Assembly: GCA_022842325.1 (NCBI GenBank)
Contig: JALHPU010000030.1
Coordinates: 1-54,023 of the forward strand
Length of the DNA: 54,023 nt
Reading direction: 5' to 3'
Origin: Sulfuritalea sp.
Lineage (GTDB): Bacteria; Pseudomonadota; Gammaproteobacteria; Burkholderiales; Rhodocyclaceae
Part shown: positions 16,983-24,141 of the stretch, piece by piece
How positions within the stretch are numbered: the stretch's first letter is position 1
How the letters are laid out: every line of letters starts with the position of its first letter
The notes under the pieces: generated by a model
What the model saw: the letters and a program-made list of their open reading frames with translations, nothing else
Databases searched by the model: none
Told to the model about the DNA's origin: nothing
Program-made: the position numbers and the translations under genes

Positions 16983-17870
16983 TCAGGTATCGGTGAGGCT
17001 GCGCCGCTGCGGCGTGGTGACAGGCAGCGTACGCAGCCGCAGCGGGGCGTCGCCGAGGCCGGAGCGCTCGATCCACGCAAACACCGAGTCGACCGTAACG
17101 GTGTCGATCTGCCCGGCCATGCGCCGCCCGAAAGGATGGTCGTCGAAGCTGATGTGCGCCGACGACACGCGGGCGCCGAGGCGCGTCAGCGAGGAAATCT
17201 GCAATGTCGTCGGCCGGTAGTCGCGGGCGCGCAGCCAGTTCCGCGCCGCAGCGCGGCTGGTGACGGCGGGATCGGCCAGCAGCGCCAGGGTTTCGATCGC
17301 CCACTGGTTGCTTTGCTGGTAGGGCCCGGACCACGGATAGGCGAGCATGTTGTAGCGCAGTTCATGCAGCGCGGTCAGCACATTGTCATCCTTCAGTTGC
17401 GCGGCCAGACGCGAGGCGATCGCCGGCTTCAACACCGCCACACCGGCTTCATGGGCGTAGAGGCCGTCGCCGAAGAATTCGGCCAGGCCCTGCCGATACA
17501 GGGTGCTCTGGCTGCTGCCGCACTGGTTGAGCTTGTGCACCACGCGCCAGGCGCCGCGTCCGCCGAGTGCCGCATCGTCACGATAGGCGATGCCCAGATG
17601 CGAATAGCGCAGGCCGTATTGGCTGAGATCCTGCCCGGCGCGGGCGATCAGCACAACCCGGGTACCGTCGCGCGTCGCCATCTCGTCGAGTTGCTCGGCG
17701 ACGCTGGCTGCCAGCGCGAGGTCGCGCCGGATTGACTCCAGGCTGGGCCGGCGCGGCTCGCAGTTCTGGCCGGCCAGGGCCGGGCCGGCGATGGCAGCCA
17801 GCGTCGTTATGGCCGCGGCGGCGCACAGGGCGCGACGCAGGCCGCGCTTGAAGGAATCGAGGGCATTCAT
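16983..17870 (-). CDS. DUF2145 family secreted protein
   Basis: This 295-residue protein has a signal peptide (cleavage near ALAGQ, residue 34) and a DUF2145 body. The stretch VVLIARAGQDLSQYGLRYSH followed by LGIAYRD (His91), a central WRVVHKLNQC, and a late PYQQSNQWAIETLA recalls the order of motifs in permuted NlpC/P60 (YiiX-type) hydrolases. However, no cysteine stands where the nucleophile would be expected. This fold suggestion is inference. The ATG shares its A with the stop of the upstream gene (TGATG), so the two are coupled. It is the last gene of a three-gene minus-strand operon. Confidence 0.8.
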   Translation of the reverse strand: MNALDSFKRGLRRALCAAAAITTLAAIAGPALAGQNCEPRRPSLESIRRDLALAASVAEQLDEMATRDGTRVVLIARAGQDLSQYGLRYSHLGIAYRDDAALGGRGAWRVVHKLNQCGSSQSTLYRQGLAEFFGDGLYAHEAGVAVLKPAIASRLAAQLKDDNVLTALHELRYNMLAYPWSGPYQQSNQWAIETLALLADPAVTSRAAARNWLRARDYRPTTLQISSLTRLGARVSSAHISFDDHPFGRRMAGQIDTVTVDSVFAWIERSGLGDAPLRLRTLPVTTPQRRSLTDT

Positions 17871-18319
17871 CACCGCACCCTTTCGTTGTAGAGCAGCGAT
17901 TCGCCCAGCGCATTGGGCACCAGGCAGATGACTTCGCCGGCGACTGAAAGCAGCCAGCCGGCGGCGATGGTGGTCACCGAAATCGCGGTGCCGGCCACCA
18001 CCAGCGACGCGGCGGCGGCTTCGCCGGAAAAACGCAGGCTGGCGGTGGCGCCGTCGGCAGCGCGGCGCAGCAGCCATACCGTACCCGTGGCCGCAGCCTC
18101 GACCGCGACCACGGTCAGCATGGCGCCGGCACTCAGGATCATCACCGGCGCGGCGCTGAGCACGGCGACCGGCAGCGAGAGCGAAAGGCTGGAGGCGGCG
18201 CTGGCGCCGGCGGCTTCGCCGTGGGCCCGGCCGGGGTTGGCAAACAGCACGGCGGCGGGGGCGAGCGTCAGGCCGACCAGGGTGCGCAGGGCGCGGCGGC
18301 GGGAAATGTCGTGTGTCAT
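17870..18319 (-). CDS. Unknown small exported or membrane protein with Tat-like leader
   Basis: This 149-residue protein is not recognised as a named family. It opens MTHDISRRRALRTLVGLTLAP, which resembles a twin-arginine signal (SRRRALR followed by a hydrophobic stretch). The leader is followed by Ala/Ser/Val-rich segments that could form two to three membrane helices (about 45-75 and 105-130). The stop codon overlaps the DUF2145 start and the yiaA-like gene lies 27 nt upstream, so it is part of the same operon. Its AGGAGACTCTG-type ribosome-binding site (from 18332-18320, minus strand) is well placed. Confidence 0.7.
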   Translation of the reverse strand: MTHDISRRRALRTLVGLTLAPAAVLFANPGRAHGEAAGASAASSLSLSLPVAVLSAAPVMILSAGAMLTVVAVEAAATGTVWLLRRAADGATASLRFSGEAAAASLVVAGTAISVTTIAAGWLLSVAGEVICLVPNALGESLLYNERVR

Positions 18320-18346
18320 CAGAGTCTCCTTGTATGAGTGCAGGGC

Positions 18347-18820
18347 TTAGTGGTTGGTGGCAGCGGTTTCGGCGGCGGGCAATGCAATGCCGGAGTCTTG
18401 TGCGTGTTCTAGCCGGTCGGCCTCGTAGGCATCACGCAGGGTCTTGGCCAGGGTGAAGGCGGACGAAATCAGGTAAAGCCAGCTCACCAGCAGGTAGGCC
18501 TTCCAGGTCGGGTTGACGTCCATGCGCCACAGGCCCCAGGCGGTGAGCGCCATCGAGAGGGCAAAGCCGCCCCAGACCACCATGGCCCACATCGGCGTGT
18601 CGGACGGGGCGATGGCGTTGTCGCGCACGTACTTGGACAGCACGAAGGCCGACGAGAGGCAGAAGAAATAGCCCATGACCATGAAGGCGCGGTCGAGGTC
18701 GCCACCCGGCAGCCAGGCCAGGCCGGTGCCGCAGACCAGCAGGGCGATGCCAAAGGAGATCCAGACCTGCATGCGCCAGGCGCCGGTGTCGCGGTGGATG
18801 AGGCGAGTGGTGTGTTCCAT
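18347..18820 (-). CDS. YiaA/YiaB-family inner-membrane protein
   Basis: This 157-residue protein has four hydrophobic helices arranged as two similar pairs. Each pair contains the YiaAB-type pattern (GYFFCLSSAFVLSKYVRDN near 70; SWLYLISSAFTLAKTLRDA near 125). E. coli YiaA/YiaB have no established function. The start at 18820 has AGGAG 7 nt upstream; the open frame upstream to 19036 overlaps the divergent regulator and is rejected. It heads the operon yiaA-like, Tat-like, DUF2145. Its promoter region holds the dyad at 18934-18952. Confidence 0.85.
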   Translation of the reverse strand: MEHTTRLIHRDTGAWRMQVWISFGIALLVCGTGLAWLPGGDLDRAFMVMGYFFCLSSAFVLSKYVRDNAIAPSDTPMWAMVVWGGFALSMALTAWGLWRMDVNPTWKAYLLVSWLYLISSAFTLAKTLRDAYEADRLEHAQDSGIALPAAETAATNH

Positions 18821-18933
18821 GATGTGCTCCTTGTCGTGTGTCACGTGACGGGTGTCGGGTGACGGACGCATCATGGGCAAGCGGGATTGTCGGTACAAGC
18901 ATGGGCGACGATGTGCCATCCAATTCGACTTGT

Positions 18934-18952
18934 AGTATCGTTTGCAGATACT
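18934..18952. promoter_or_regulatory. Operator-like dyad AGTATC-N7-GATACT
   Basis: The perfect hyphenated inverted repeat AGTATCGTTTGCAGATACT lies between the divergent yiaA-like operon and the HTH regulator gene, 22 bp before the regulator's ATG. The same core with the same spacing (GTATC-N7-GATAC) occurs at 20564-20582 upstream of the ceramidase-like gene. A second overlapping inverted pair, TTTGCA (18941) and TGCAAA (18965), is also present. It is the likely binding site of the adjacent regulator. Confidence 0.55.
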
Positions 18953-18974
18953 TTCTTCGGGAATTGCAAATGTC

Positions 18975-19718
18975 ATGAGTACCACCGTCGATCTGATCGC
19001 ACAGCTCAAGGCCGAACTCAAAACCGCCGGCGTCACCTACGCCGTGGTCGCCGAACGCCTCGGCATGGCGGAATCCAGCGTCAAGCGGATGTTCTCGAAG
19101 GACGGCGACATGCCGGTGTCGCGCATCGACGACATCTGCCGCATCATCAACCTCGATTTCGCCGACCTCGCCCGCCGCGTGGTCGACACCCAGCCGCTGA
19201 TGCTGGAACTCACGCTGGCGCAGGAGAAGGCGGTGGTGGCCGACCGCACGCTGCTGGTGGTGGCGATCTGCGTCATGAGCCAGGTGCCGGTCGAGGAAAT
19301 CCTCGCCACCTACGAGCTGACCGAAGCCAGGCTGGTCAAGGCGCTGGCGCAGCTCGACCGCATCGGCATCATCGACCTGCGCCCCGGCAACCGCTATCGG
19401 CTCAAGGTGGCCAAGGGCTTCCGCTGGCTGCCGCACGGCCCGGTGATGGCCTTTTTCCGCAAGGAGGTGCTGCATGACTACTTCGCCGGCGGCTTCGACG
19501 GCGAATCGGAAATGCTGATGGTGGTGCATGGCGAGATCGGCCGCGGCCTGGCCAATTCCTTCCGCGAGCGCCTGATGCGCGTCGGCCAGGATTTTTCCAA
19601 CCAGCACCTGGCCGACCAGAAGCTGCCGCCCGAGCAGCGCCGTCCCTACACCATCGTCATCGGCATGCGTTCCTGGCTGATGGCGGCGCTGGCGGACATG
19701 CATCGGCGCAAGCCCTGA
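18975..19718 (+). CDS. XRE-type helix-turn-helix transcriptional regulator
   Basis: This 247-residue DNA-binding protein has an N-terminal HTH (about residues 7-60) reading LKTAGVTYAVVAERLGMAES SVKRMF, with the usual helix-turn-helix spacing. The C-terminal part of about 180 residues contains a second winged-helix-like stretch (EEILATYELTEARLVKALAQ followed by LDRIGIIDLRPGNRYRLK). No ligand motif is recognised. It is divergent from the yiaA-like operon and convergent with the ceramidase-like gene, whose 3' end it overlaps by 62 nt. Two GTATC-N7-GATAC dyads flank this neighbourhood, which suggests local regulation. The start is the ATG at 18975. Confidence 0.85.
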   Translation: MSTTVDLIAQLKAELKTAGVTYAVVAERLGMAESSVKRMFSKDGDMPVSRIDDICRIINLDFADLARRVVDTQPLMLELTLAQEKAVVADRTLLVVAICVMSQVPVEEILATYELTEARLVKALAQLDRIGIIDLRPGNRYRLKVAKGFRWLPHGPVMAFFRKEVLHDYFAGGFDGESEMLMVVHGEIGRGLANSFRERLMRVGQDFSNQHLADQKLPPEQRRPYTIVIGMRSWLMAALADMHRRKP

Positions 19719-20472
19719 GCTGGGGGTGCACCCGGAACACCAGCCGGCCGACGATCAGCGCGGCCGCCGCGGTGGCAAGCAGGTGCTTCAGCGTATGGCC
19801 CGTGACCGGGCCCAGTACGGCGGCGATTTCGTGGTCGTTGAGTTCGGCGAACTTGGCGACCACATAGATGGCCAGGGCGGTGCCGAAGGCCAGGCGGTCG
19901 GCGCCGGGCATACGGTAAATCCATTGCCAGAGCGGGATCAGCAGGATCGGCAGAAGCTGCAGCAGCAGATAGGGGCGCAGGTCGCCGTTGCCCGACAGAT
20001 CGGTGAAGTACCACCAGGCGACGCTGGCCACGGCGGCAAGCGCGAGCCATGAGACGAGTTTGCCGCTTTCCCGCTGGCGGACATCGCCCCAGACGCCGGC
20101 CAGCAAGCCGGCACAGGCCAGGGCGATCGGCAGGCGGTCCCAGACCAAGCCGGCATTGTCGGGCGCGAGGTGGTACCAGGACGAGCCGAAAGCGGTCAGG
20201 AATAGCCCGGTCAGGAACAGCCGGTAGCCGGCCCAGCCGCAGCGCAGCTCGGGGTGCGCGCGCAGCGGAGCGAGCCTGATCCAGCCCCAGAGCGCCGACA
20301 GCGCGAAACCGATATTGGAGGTCACGTCGCAAAAATGCGGAATGCCGAAACGCAGCGTCTGGTCGGCAAAGTCGTGATAGCCGGCAGGCTGGTGGATGGG
20401 GCCGTGGAGCAGGGCCGCCGCCGCGAGCAGGGCAGCGACGAGCAGTGGAAGGTGGTGGTGCAGGGATTTCAT
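19657..20472 (-). CDS. Alkaline-ceramidase-like (CREST superfamily) membrane protein
   Basis: This 271-residue protein with about seven transmembrane helices resembles bacterial members of the alkaline ceramidase family. Landmark motifs are HFCDVTSNIGFALSALWG, an FGSSWYHLAPDN segment, and GHTLKHLLATAAAA, in which the conserved histidines (and the Asp/Ser in the first two) could form the metal site of CREST hydrolases. The substrate is unknown, because most Betaproteobacteria are not known to make ceramides. The start ATG at 20472 has GGAGAA upstream. The last 62 nt lie antisense to the end of the HTH regulator gene. Confidence 0.75.
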   Translation of the reverse strand: MKSLHHHLPLLVAALLAAAALLHGPIHQPAGYHDFADQTLRFGIPHFCDVTSNIGFALSALWGWIRLAPLRAHPELRCGWAGYRLFLTGLFLTAFGSSWYHLAPDNAGLVWDRLPIALACAGLLAGVWGDVRQRESGKLVSWLALAAVASVAWWYFTDLSGNGDLRPYLLLQLLPILLIPLWQWIYRMPGADRLAFGTALAIYVVAKFAELNDHEIAAVLGPVTGHTLKHLLATAAAALIVGRLVFRVHPQLRACADACPPAPPSARNACR

Positions 20473-20563
20473 GGCGTTCTCCCGAGTGAAGATACAGCCA
20501 GAATGGGTTTGGCGGAGCGATGCGTAAAGCGATAATCCCAAAGCGGCGGCAGCCGCGCCCGGG

Positions 20564-20582
20564 GGTATCGAACGGTGATACC
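20564..20582. promoter_or_regulatory. Operator-like dyad GGTATC-N7-GATACC
   Basis: GGTATCGAACGGTGATACC is a perfect inverted repeat with a 7-bp spacer, 92 bp upstream of the ceramidase-like ATG. It shares the GTATCG...GATAC core and the exact spacing of the dyad at 18934-18952 beside the HTH regulator gene. It may bring the ceramidase-like gene under the same regulator. Confidence 0.5.
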
Positions 20583-20841
20583 GACCGGCCGCAGCAAGCG
20601 GATGTGAACGGCTGGCATGCTCCACCGCTCCCGCCCCTTGGTGACGGCAAGCGAGGCAAAAACAACAACGCCCGGTTGAAAAATGCGGCCAAGCCCGGAG
20701 CCCGAGGCCAACAGGAAGCCGATGCCTGCGACAGGACTCGACCTTGACTCGCCGTCCGCCGCCAGGCTCGTTCGCCGACCCAACAAGTTGCCTGATTGAC
20801 ACAACGTCTATCTCGCTCCCGGGTTCAAATGAAACTAGCTG

Positions 20842-20870
20842 TTGACGCGTCCCATTATTTGAATTAACTT
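20842..20870 (+). promoter_or_regulatory. Sigma-70-like promoter for the TPR/beta-barrel gene
   Basis: TTGACG (20842-20847) is followed by a 17-bp spacer and TAACTT (20865-20870) in an AT-rich stretch unlike its surroundings. Transcription would start near 20877, about 24 nt before the GTG start. Confidence 0.5.
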
Positions 20871-20900
20871 TAAAAACGTGGCCTAACTTAATGATTAACA

Positions 20901-22223
20901 GTGATAAAAGATTACCTTATCGCGGTCGCAATTGGCGTTTGGCTGATATCGCCGCCAGCATTGGCTGACGCTGATCTTAATTCTGCGCGCGCCCTGCTTG
21001 GCGAGGGGCGAGCGAGCGAAGCCTACGATCGTCTCGCGCCTTTGGAATTCGATCGCTCCGGCGACTCCGATTTCGACTATGTCTTCGGTCTCGCTGCCCT
21101 GGCTTCGGGACGTCCCGGTTTGGCAACGCTGGCCTTCGAGCGCGTCATCGCCGTGGATCCGAACTACGCTGCGGCGCACCTCGACATGGGGCGCGCCTAC
21201 TACGCACTCGGCGATCTCGATCGCGCCGAGCAGTCACTTGGCTTCGCCCGCTCGCTGAATGCCCCGCCGGAGGCACTCGCCACGATCAACAATTACGAGA
21301 AGGCGATCGCCGCCCGACGCGATCCGAAGCGCCTGCGCCTGACCGGCTACATCGAGCTGACGAGCGGCACCGACACCAACGTGAATCAGGCAACCAGCAT
21401 GTCGTCGGTGGATATCCCGGCGTTCGGCGGCAGCTACGCACTGGGCAGTTCCAGCCTCGCCCAGCGCGATGAATACGGCGCTGTAACGGCGGGCGGCGAA
21501 GCCCAGTTGGCGCTGGATGAAAAAACGGCAGTGTATGCCGGCGGGGACTTGCAGCTCCGTGATTACCTGAAACAGAACGGCTACGACATCGGCAGCATCG
21601 ATGTGCGCGCCGGCATGGTATTCACCGAAGGCAAGAGCTTCTATCGGATCGGTGCCGGCTACAACGACTACCGGCTCGCGAGCGACAGGTATCGTGGCGT
21701 GGCGACGGCCCTGGGCGAGTGGCGCTACGCGTTCGACCAGAGTACGGCCGCTTCGCTCTCGGCGCAATATAACGAGATCCGCTATGTGACGGCGGACCAG
21801 CGCGGCAACGACGTCAATGTCGTGATGATTGGCGCCGGCCTGTCGCACCTCATCCCCGCTACGCGTCCGGTGACTGCTTTCGTCGGGGCGTTTGCCGGCC
21901 AGGAACGCGAGGAACGCGAGCGTACCGACGGCAATCGGGCGCTTGGCGGAATCCGCGTGGGTGCGTCGATTGCGGCCCATGACTCGCTTGATGTTTTCGC
22001 CAGCGCCGCCGCGCAGGTCGGTCTTTACAGCCGCTACAGCAGCTTGTTTCTGGTCCGCCGGCGCGATGCGCAATACGATCTCGGCCTTGGCGCCACCTGG
22101 CGTTTTGCCCCGCTCTGGTCGATTCGGCCGCAGGCTTCATTGACGCGCAACGACTCCAACGTGGCGATATACGACACCGCACGCTACGATGTATCTTTGA
22201 GCCTGCGTCGTGATTTTCGCTGA
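20901..22223 (+). CDS. Slam-like outer-membrane protein: TPR domain plus C-terminal beta-barrel (putative T11SS translocon)
   Basis: This 440-residue protein has a signal peptide (to about ALADA, residue 24). Helical TPR-type repeats follow at about residues 25-130 (LASGRPGLATLAFERVIAVD; AAAHLDMGRAYYALGDLDRA). A C-terminal region of about 300 residues alternates polar and aromatic or hydrophobic residues as in outer-membrane barrels. It opens GYIELTSGTDTNVNQAT and ends with strand-like NVAIYDTARYDVSLSLRRDF. This layout matches surface lipoprotein assembly modifiers (Slam, DUF560/T11SS). The start is GTG with a poor ribosome-binding site. The downstream partner carries a TbpB-like C-terminal domain, as T11SS cargo does. 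A PgaA-like porin or a generic TPR-barrel is the main alternative. Confidence 0.65.
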   Translation: MIKDYLIAVAIGVWLISPPALADADLNSARALLGEGRASEAYDRLAPLEFDRSGDSDFDYVFGLAALASGRPGLATLAFERVIAVDPNYAAAHLDMGRAYYALGDLDRAEQSLGFARSLNAPPEALATINNYEKAIAARRDPKRLRLTGYIELTSGTDTNVNQATSMSSVDIPAFGGSYALGSSSLAQRDEYGAVTAGGEAQLALDEKTAVYAGGDLQLRDYLKQNGYDIGSIDVRAGMVFTEGKSFYRIGAGYNDYRLASDRYRGVATALGEWRYAFDQSTAASLSAQYNEIRYVTADQRGNDVNVVMIGAGLSHLIPATRPVTAFVGAFAGQEREERERTDGNRALGGIRVGASIAAHDSLDVFASAAAQVGLYSRYSSLFLVRRRDAQYDLGLGATWRFAPLWSIRPQASLTRNDSNVAIYDTARYDVSLSLRRDFR

Positions 22224-22238
22224 AACCCGGGAACTCGT

Positions 22239-24017
22239 ATGTATTTGCTGCTTCGGTTGCTGACGGTCATTCTGCTGCTGCCGGTGGCCGCGGTTTTCGC
22301 TGCCCCGGTTGGCCGCGTTCAGTTCGTCGCGGGTATCGTCAATCTCGAATCGGCGGGCCGTGCGGTGCGCCCATTGCAAAAGGGGGACGCCATCGAGGAG
22401 GGCGATGCCGTTATCACCGGCAGGCACGGACAGGCACAACTGTTGATGTTCGATGATGCGATCATCGCAGTGCGGCCCGATACGCGGCTACTGTTCGAAA
22501 CCTATCGCTATTCCGGCAAGGCTGACGGAACCGAACAGGGAATCATGGCGCTGGTACGCGGTGGATTCCGCACCATCACCGGCCTCATCGGCCGCGCCCG
22601 GCCCGGCGCCTATCGCGTCACGACGCCGACCGCGACCATCGGCATTCGCGGCACCGACCACGAACCACTCTACATCCCGCCGCCCGGACCGGGCGAGACG
22701 CCGATCGGCCCGCCCGGAACCTACAACAAGGTGAACTCCGGTCAAACCTTCATCGAGAATGCCAGCGGTCGCATCGACATCGGTCCCAATCAGGCAGGCT
22801 TTGCTCCGCCAACACCGAATATCGCGCCGGTGCGCTTGCCGCAAATCCCGGCCTTCATGCGCGGCACACCACCTGTCGGGGCCGATGGCGACAAGCGCGG
22901 CGCGCGTGACGGCGAGCGGCGCGGGCAAGGACAGAAAGAAACCGCGAACAAGCAAGAGCAACGGGAACGCGGCGAGCCTCAGGAACGCAAAGGACAGGGC
23001 GGCCAGGAAGCTGCCGGGCGCAACGGAGAAGCCGGCGGCACGGTACGCCCGGCAGGGCCACCACCACAGGGAGGCACTGCCGGCCCCGGGCCCGATGGGC
23101 GTCCTGGCCCTGGCGGATTGATGCCGCCAGGAGGCATTCCGGCCGGCCCGGCGCCGGGTGGCATGCAGGTCCCCATGCCCGGAGGAATGCCGGCCCCGGG
23201 CGGCTTGCCCCTGCCGGGATCGATTCCGCCGCCATTGCCGCCCCTGATCAAGGGGACCCTGGACCTCAACAATCCGCCGTCGGGATTCGTTGCCGCACCG
23301 AACGGATTTGCGGCAACCGGCGGCGACCTCTCGGGTGGTTCCGTCGGCAGCGGCGCCGGGGTCGTCGGCAATGATTTCGGTCTGGTGCTCGACGCCTCGG
23401 GCAACATGCTCAATGTCGGCGGCGGCGGTTTTTCGTATTCCCGCAACGGAGCGCCGCTGGCTCAGCAGGATGGTACGACCGTGGCGGGTATTCCCGTGCG
23501 CTGGGGCATCTACGCCGGCGGCCAGATCAGCGACGGCCAGGGTGTGCGCAACCCGAGCTTTTTCCACTTCATGGGTGCGCCGAATGCCACGCCGTTTGCC
23601 GTGCTTGTCCCGGCGCTCACCGCCGGCGGACCGATGACGTTCACCGCCGTCGCCGGCAACAACGAATACACCAAACCGGTCGCCGAGAACGGCGCGGTTG
23701 GAGGCAGTGTCGGGCTGAGCATCACGCTCAACAATGTTTCATCCGCCCCGTCCGTGACAGCCTACAACCTCAGCGTGGCGGACGCCAACGCACGCAACTG
23801 GACCGCCTCGCTCGCCGGCGGGTCGGTGGGCCTCGGCGACTTCCTCAAAGGCACCGGCGCGCAGCTTACCGTGGGCTGCGCTGGCTGCACCGTCGCCACG
23901 GGCCTTGGCAGCGCACATGGCGCGGCGATCGGCAGCACCGCGATACAGGGCGTGATCTCGTCCTATGACCTCAAGGCCGGAAGTGCAGGCGTGACCGGGT
24001 CGGTTCTGGCGCGCTGA
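22239..24017 (+). CDS. FecR-domain exported protein with Gly/Pro-rich linker and TbpB-like C-terminal barrel (putative T11SS cargo)
   Basis: This 592-residue protein has a type I signal peptide (ending VFAAP, about 22; no lipobox). A FecR domain follows (about 25-200: GRVQFVAGIVNLES...KGDAIEEGDAV...TPTATIGIRGTDHE). Next comes a charged Lys/Glu/Gln/Arg-rich segment (about 215-265), a Gly/Pro/Met-rich segment (about 265-335), and a C-terminal domain of about 250 residues. That domain has TbpB-barrel features: IPVRWGIYAGGQI, a SFFHFMGAP motif, and the closing GAAIGSTAIQGVISSYDL with VTGSVLAR. A lone CAGC pair is present. It starts 15 nt after the barrel gene and is almost certainly co-transcribed with it. 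It lacks membrane helices, so it is unlikely to be an anti-sigma factor despite the FecR domain. Confidence 0.7.
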   Translation: MYLLLRLLTVILLLPVAAVFAAPVGRVQFVAGIVNLESAGRAVRPLQKGDAIEEGDAVITGRHGQAQLLMFDDAIIAVRPDTRLLFETYRYSGKADGTEQGIMALVRGGFRTITGLIGRARPGAYRVTTPTATIGIRGTDHEPLYIPPPGPGETPIGPPGTYNKVNSGQTFIENASGRIDIGPNQAGFAPPTPNIAPVRLPQIPAFMRGTPPVGADGDKRGARDGERRGQGQKETANKQEQRERGEPQERKGQGGQEAAGRNGEAGGTVRPAGPPPQGGTAGPGPDGRPGPGGLMPPGGIPAGPAPGGMQVPMPGGMPAPGGLPLPGSIPPPLPPLIKGTLDLNNPPSGFVAAPNGFAATGGDLSGGSVGSGAGVVGNDFGLVLDASGNMLNVGGGGFSYSRNGAPLAQQDGTTVAGIPVRWGIYAGGQISDGQGVRNPSFFHFMGAPNATPFAVLVPALTAGGPMTFTAVAGNNEYTKPVAENGAVGGSVGLSITLNNVSSAPSVTAYNLSVADANARNWTASLAGGSVGLGDFLKGTGAQLTVGCAGCTVATGLGSAHGAAIGSTAIQGVISSYDLKAGSAGVTGSVLAR

Positions 24018-24141
24018 GCATCGGCGTCGCCCGAACAATACTGGCCGGTCGAACCGGGTTTCGCCCCGGGCCGGCGGCCCCTTGCTGACGGCAGGCATGG
24101 CAAATGCAATAATGGCAGACAACAAAACGGAGGAGACCAGA

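Larger units (their letters stand above)
20473..20900. other. 428-bp intergenic region between divergent genes
   Basis: No credible gene is seen. The left two thirds are GC-rich and contain the dyad GGTATC-N7-GATACC (20564-20582). The last 80 bp turn AT-rich and contain a promoter-like sequence (20842-20870) for the outer-membrane protein gene. A short frame at 20520-20747 has poor protein character and is not called. Confidence 0.7.

Noticed and set aside
13239..17735. A 4.5-kb open frame on the plus strand across the DUF2339, MFS/acyltransferase and DUF2145 genes
   Set aside because: It is antisense to three well-supported genes. Its product is a Gln/His/Arg-rich low-complexity string, as expected from the complement of GC-biased codons.
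20520..20804. Short frames on both strands in the 20473-20900 spacer
   Set aside because: They have no recognisable protein pattern and no ribosome-binding site, and they cover the operator-like and promoter-like sequences.
22239..24017. Reading the FecR-domain protein as an anti-sigma regulator
   Set aside because: No membrane helix, no sigma factor gene and no TonB receptor are nearby, and the C-terminus is a barrel-type domain behind a signal peptide.
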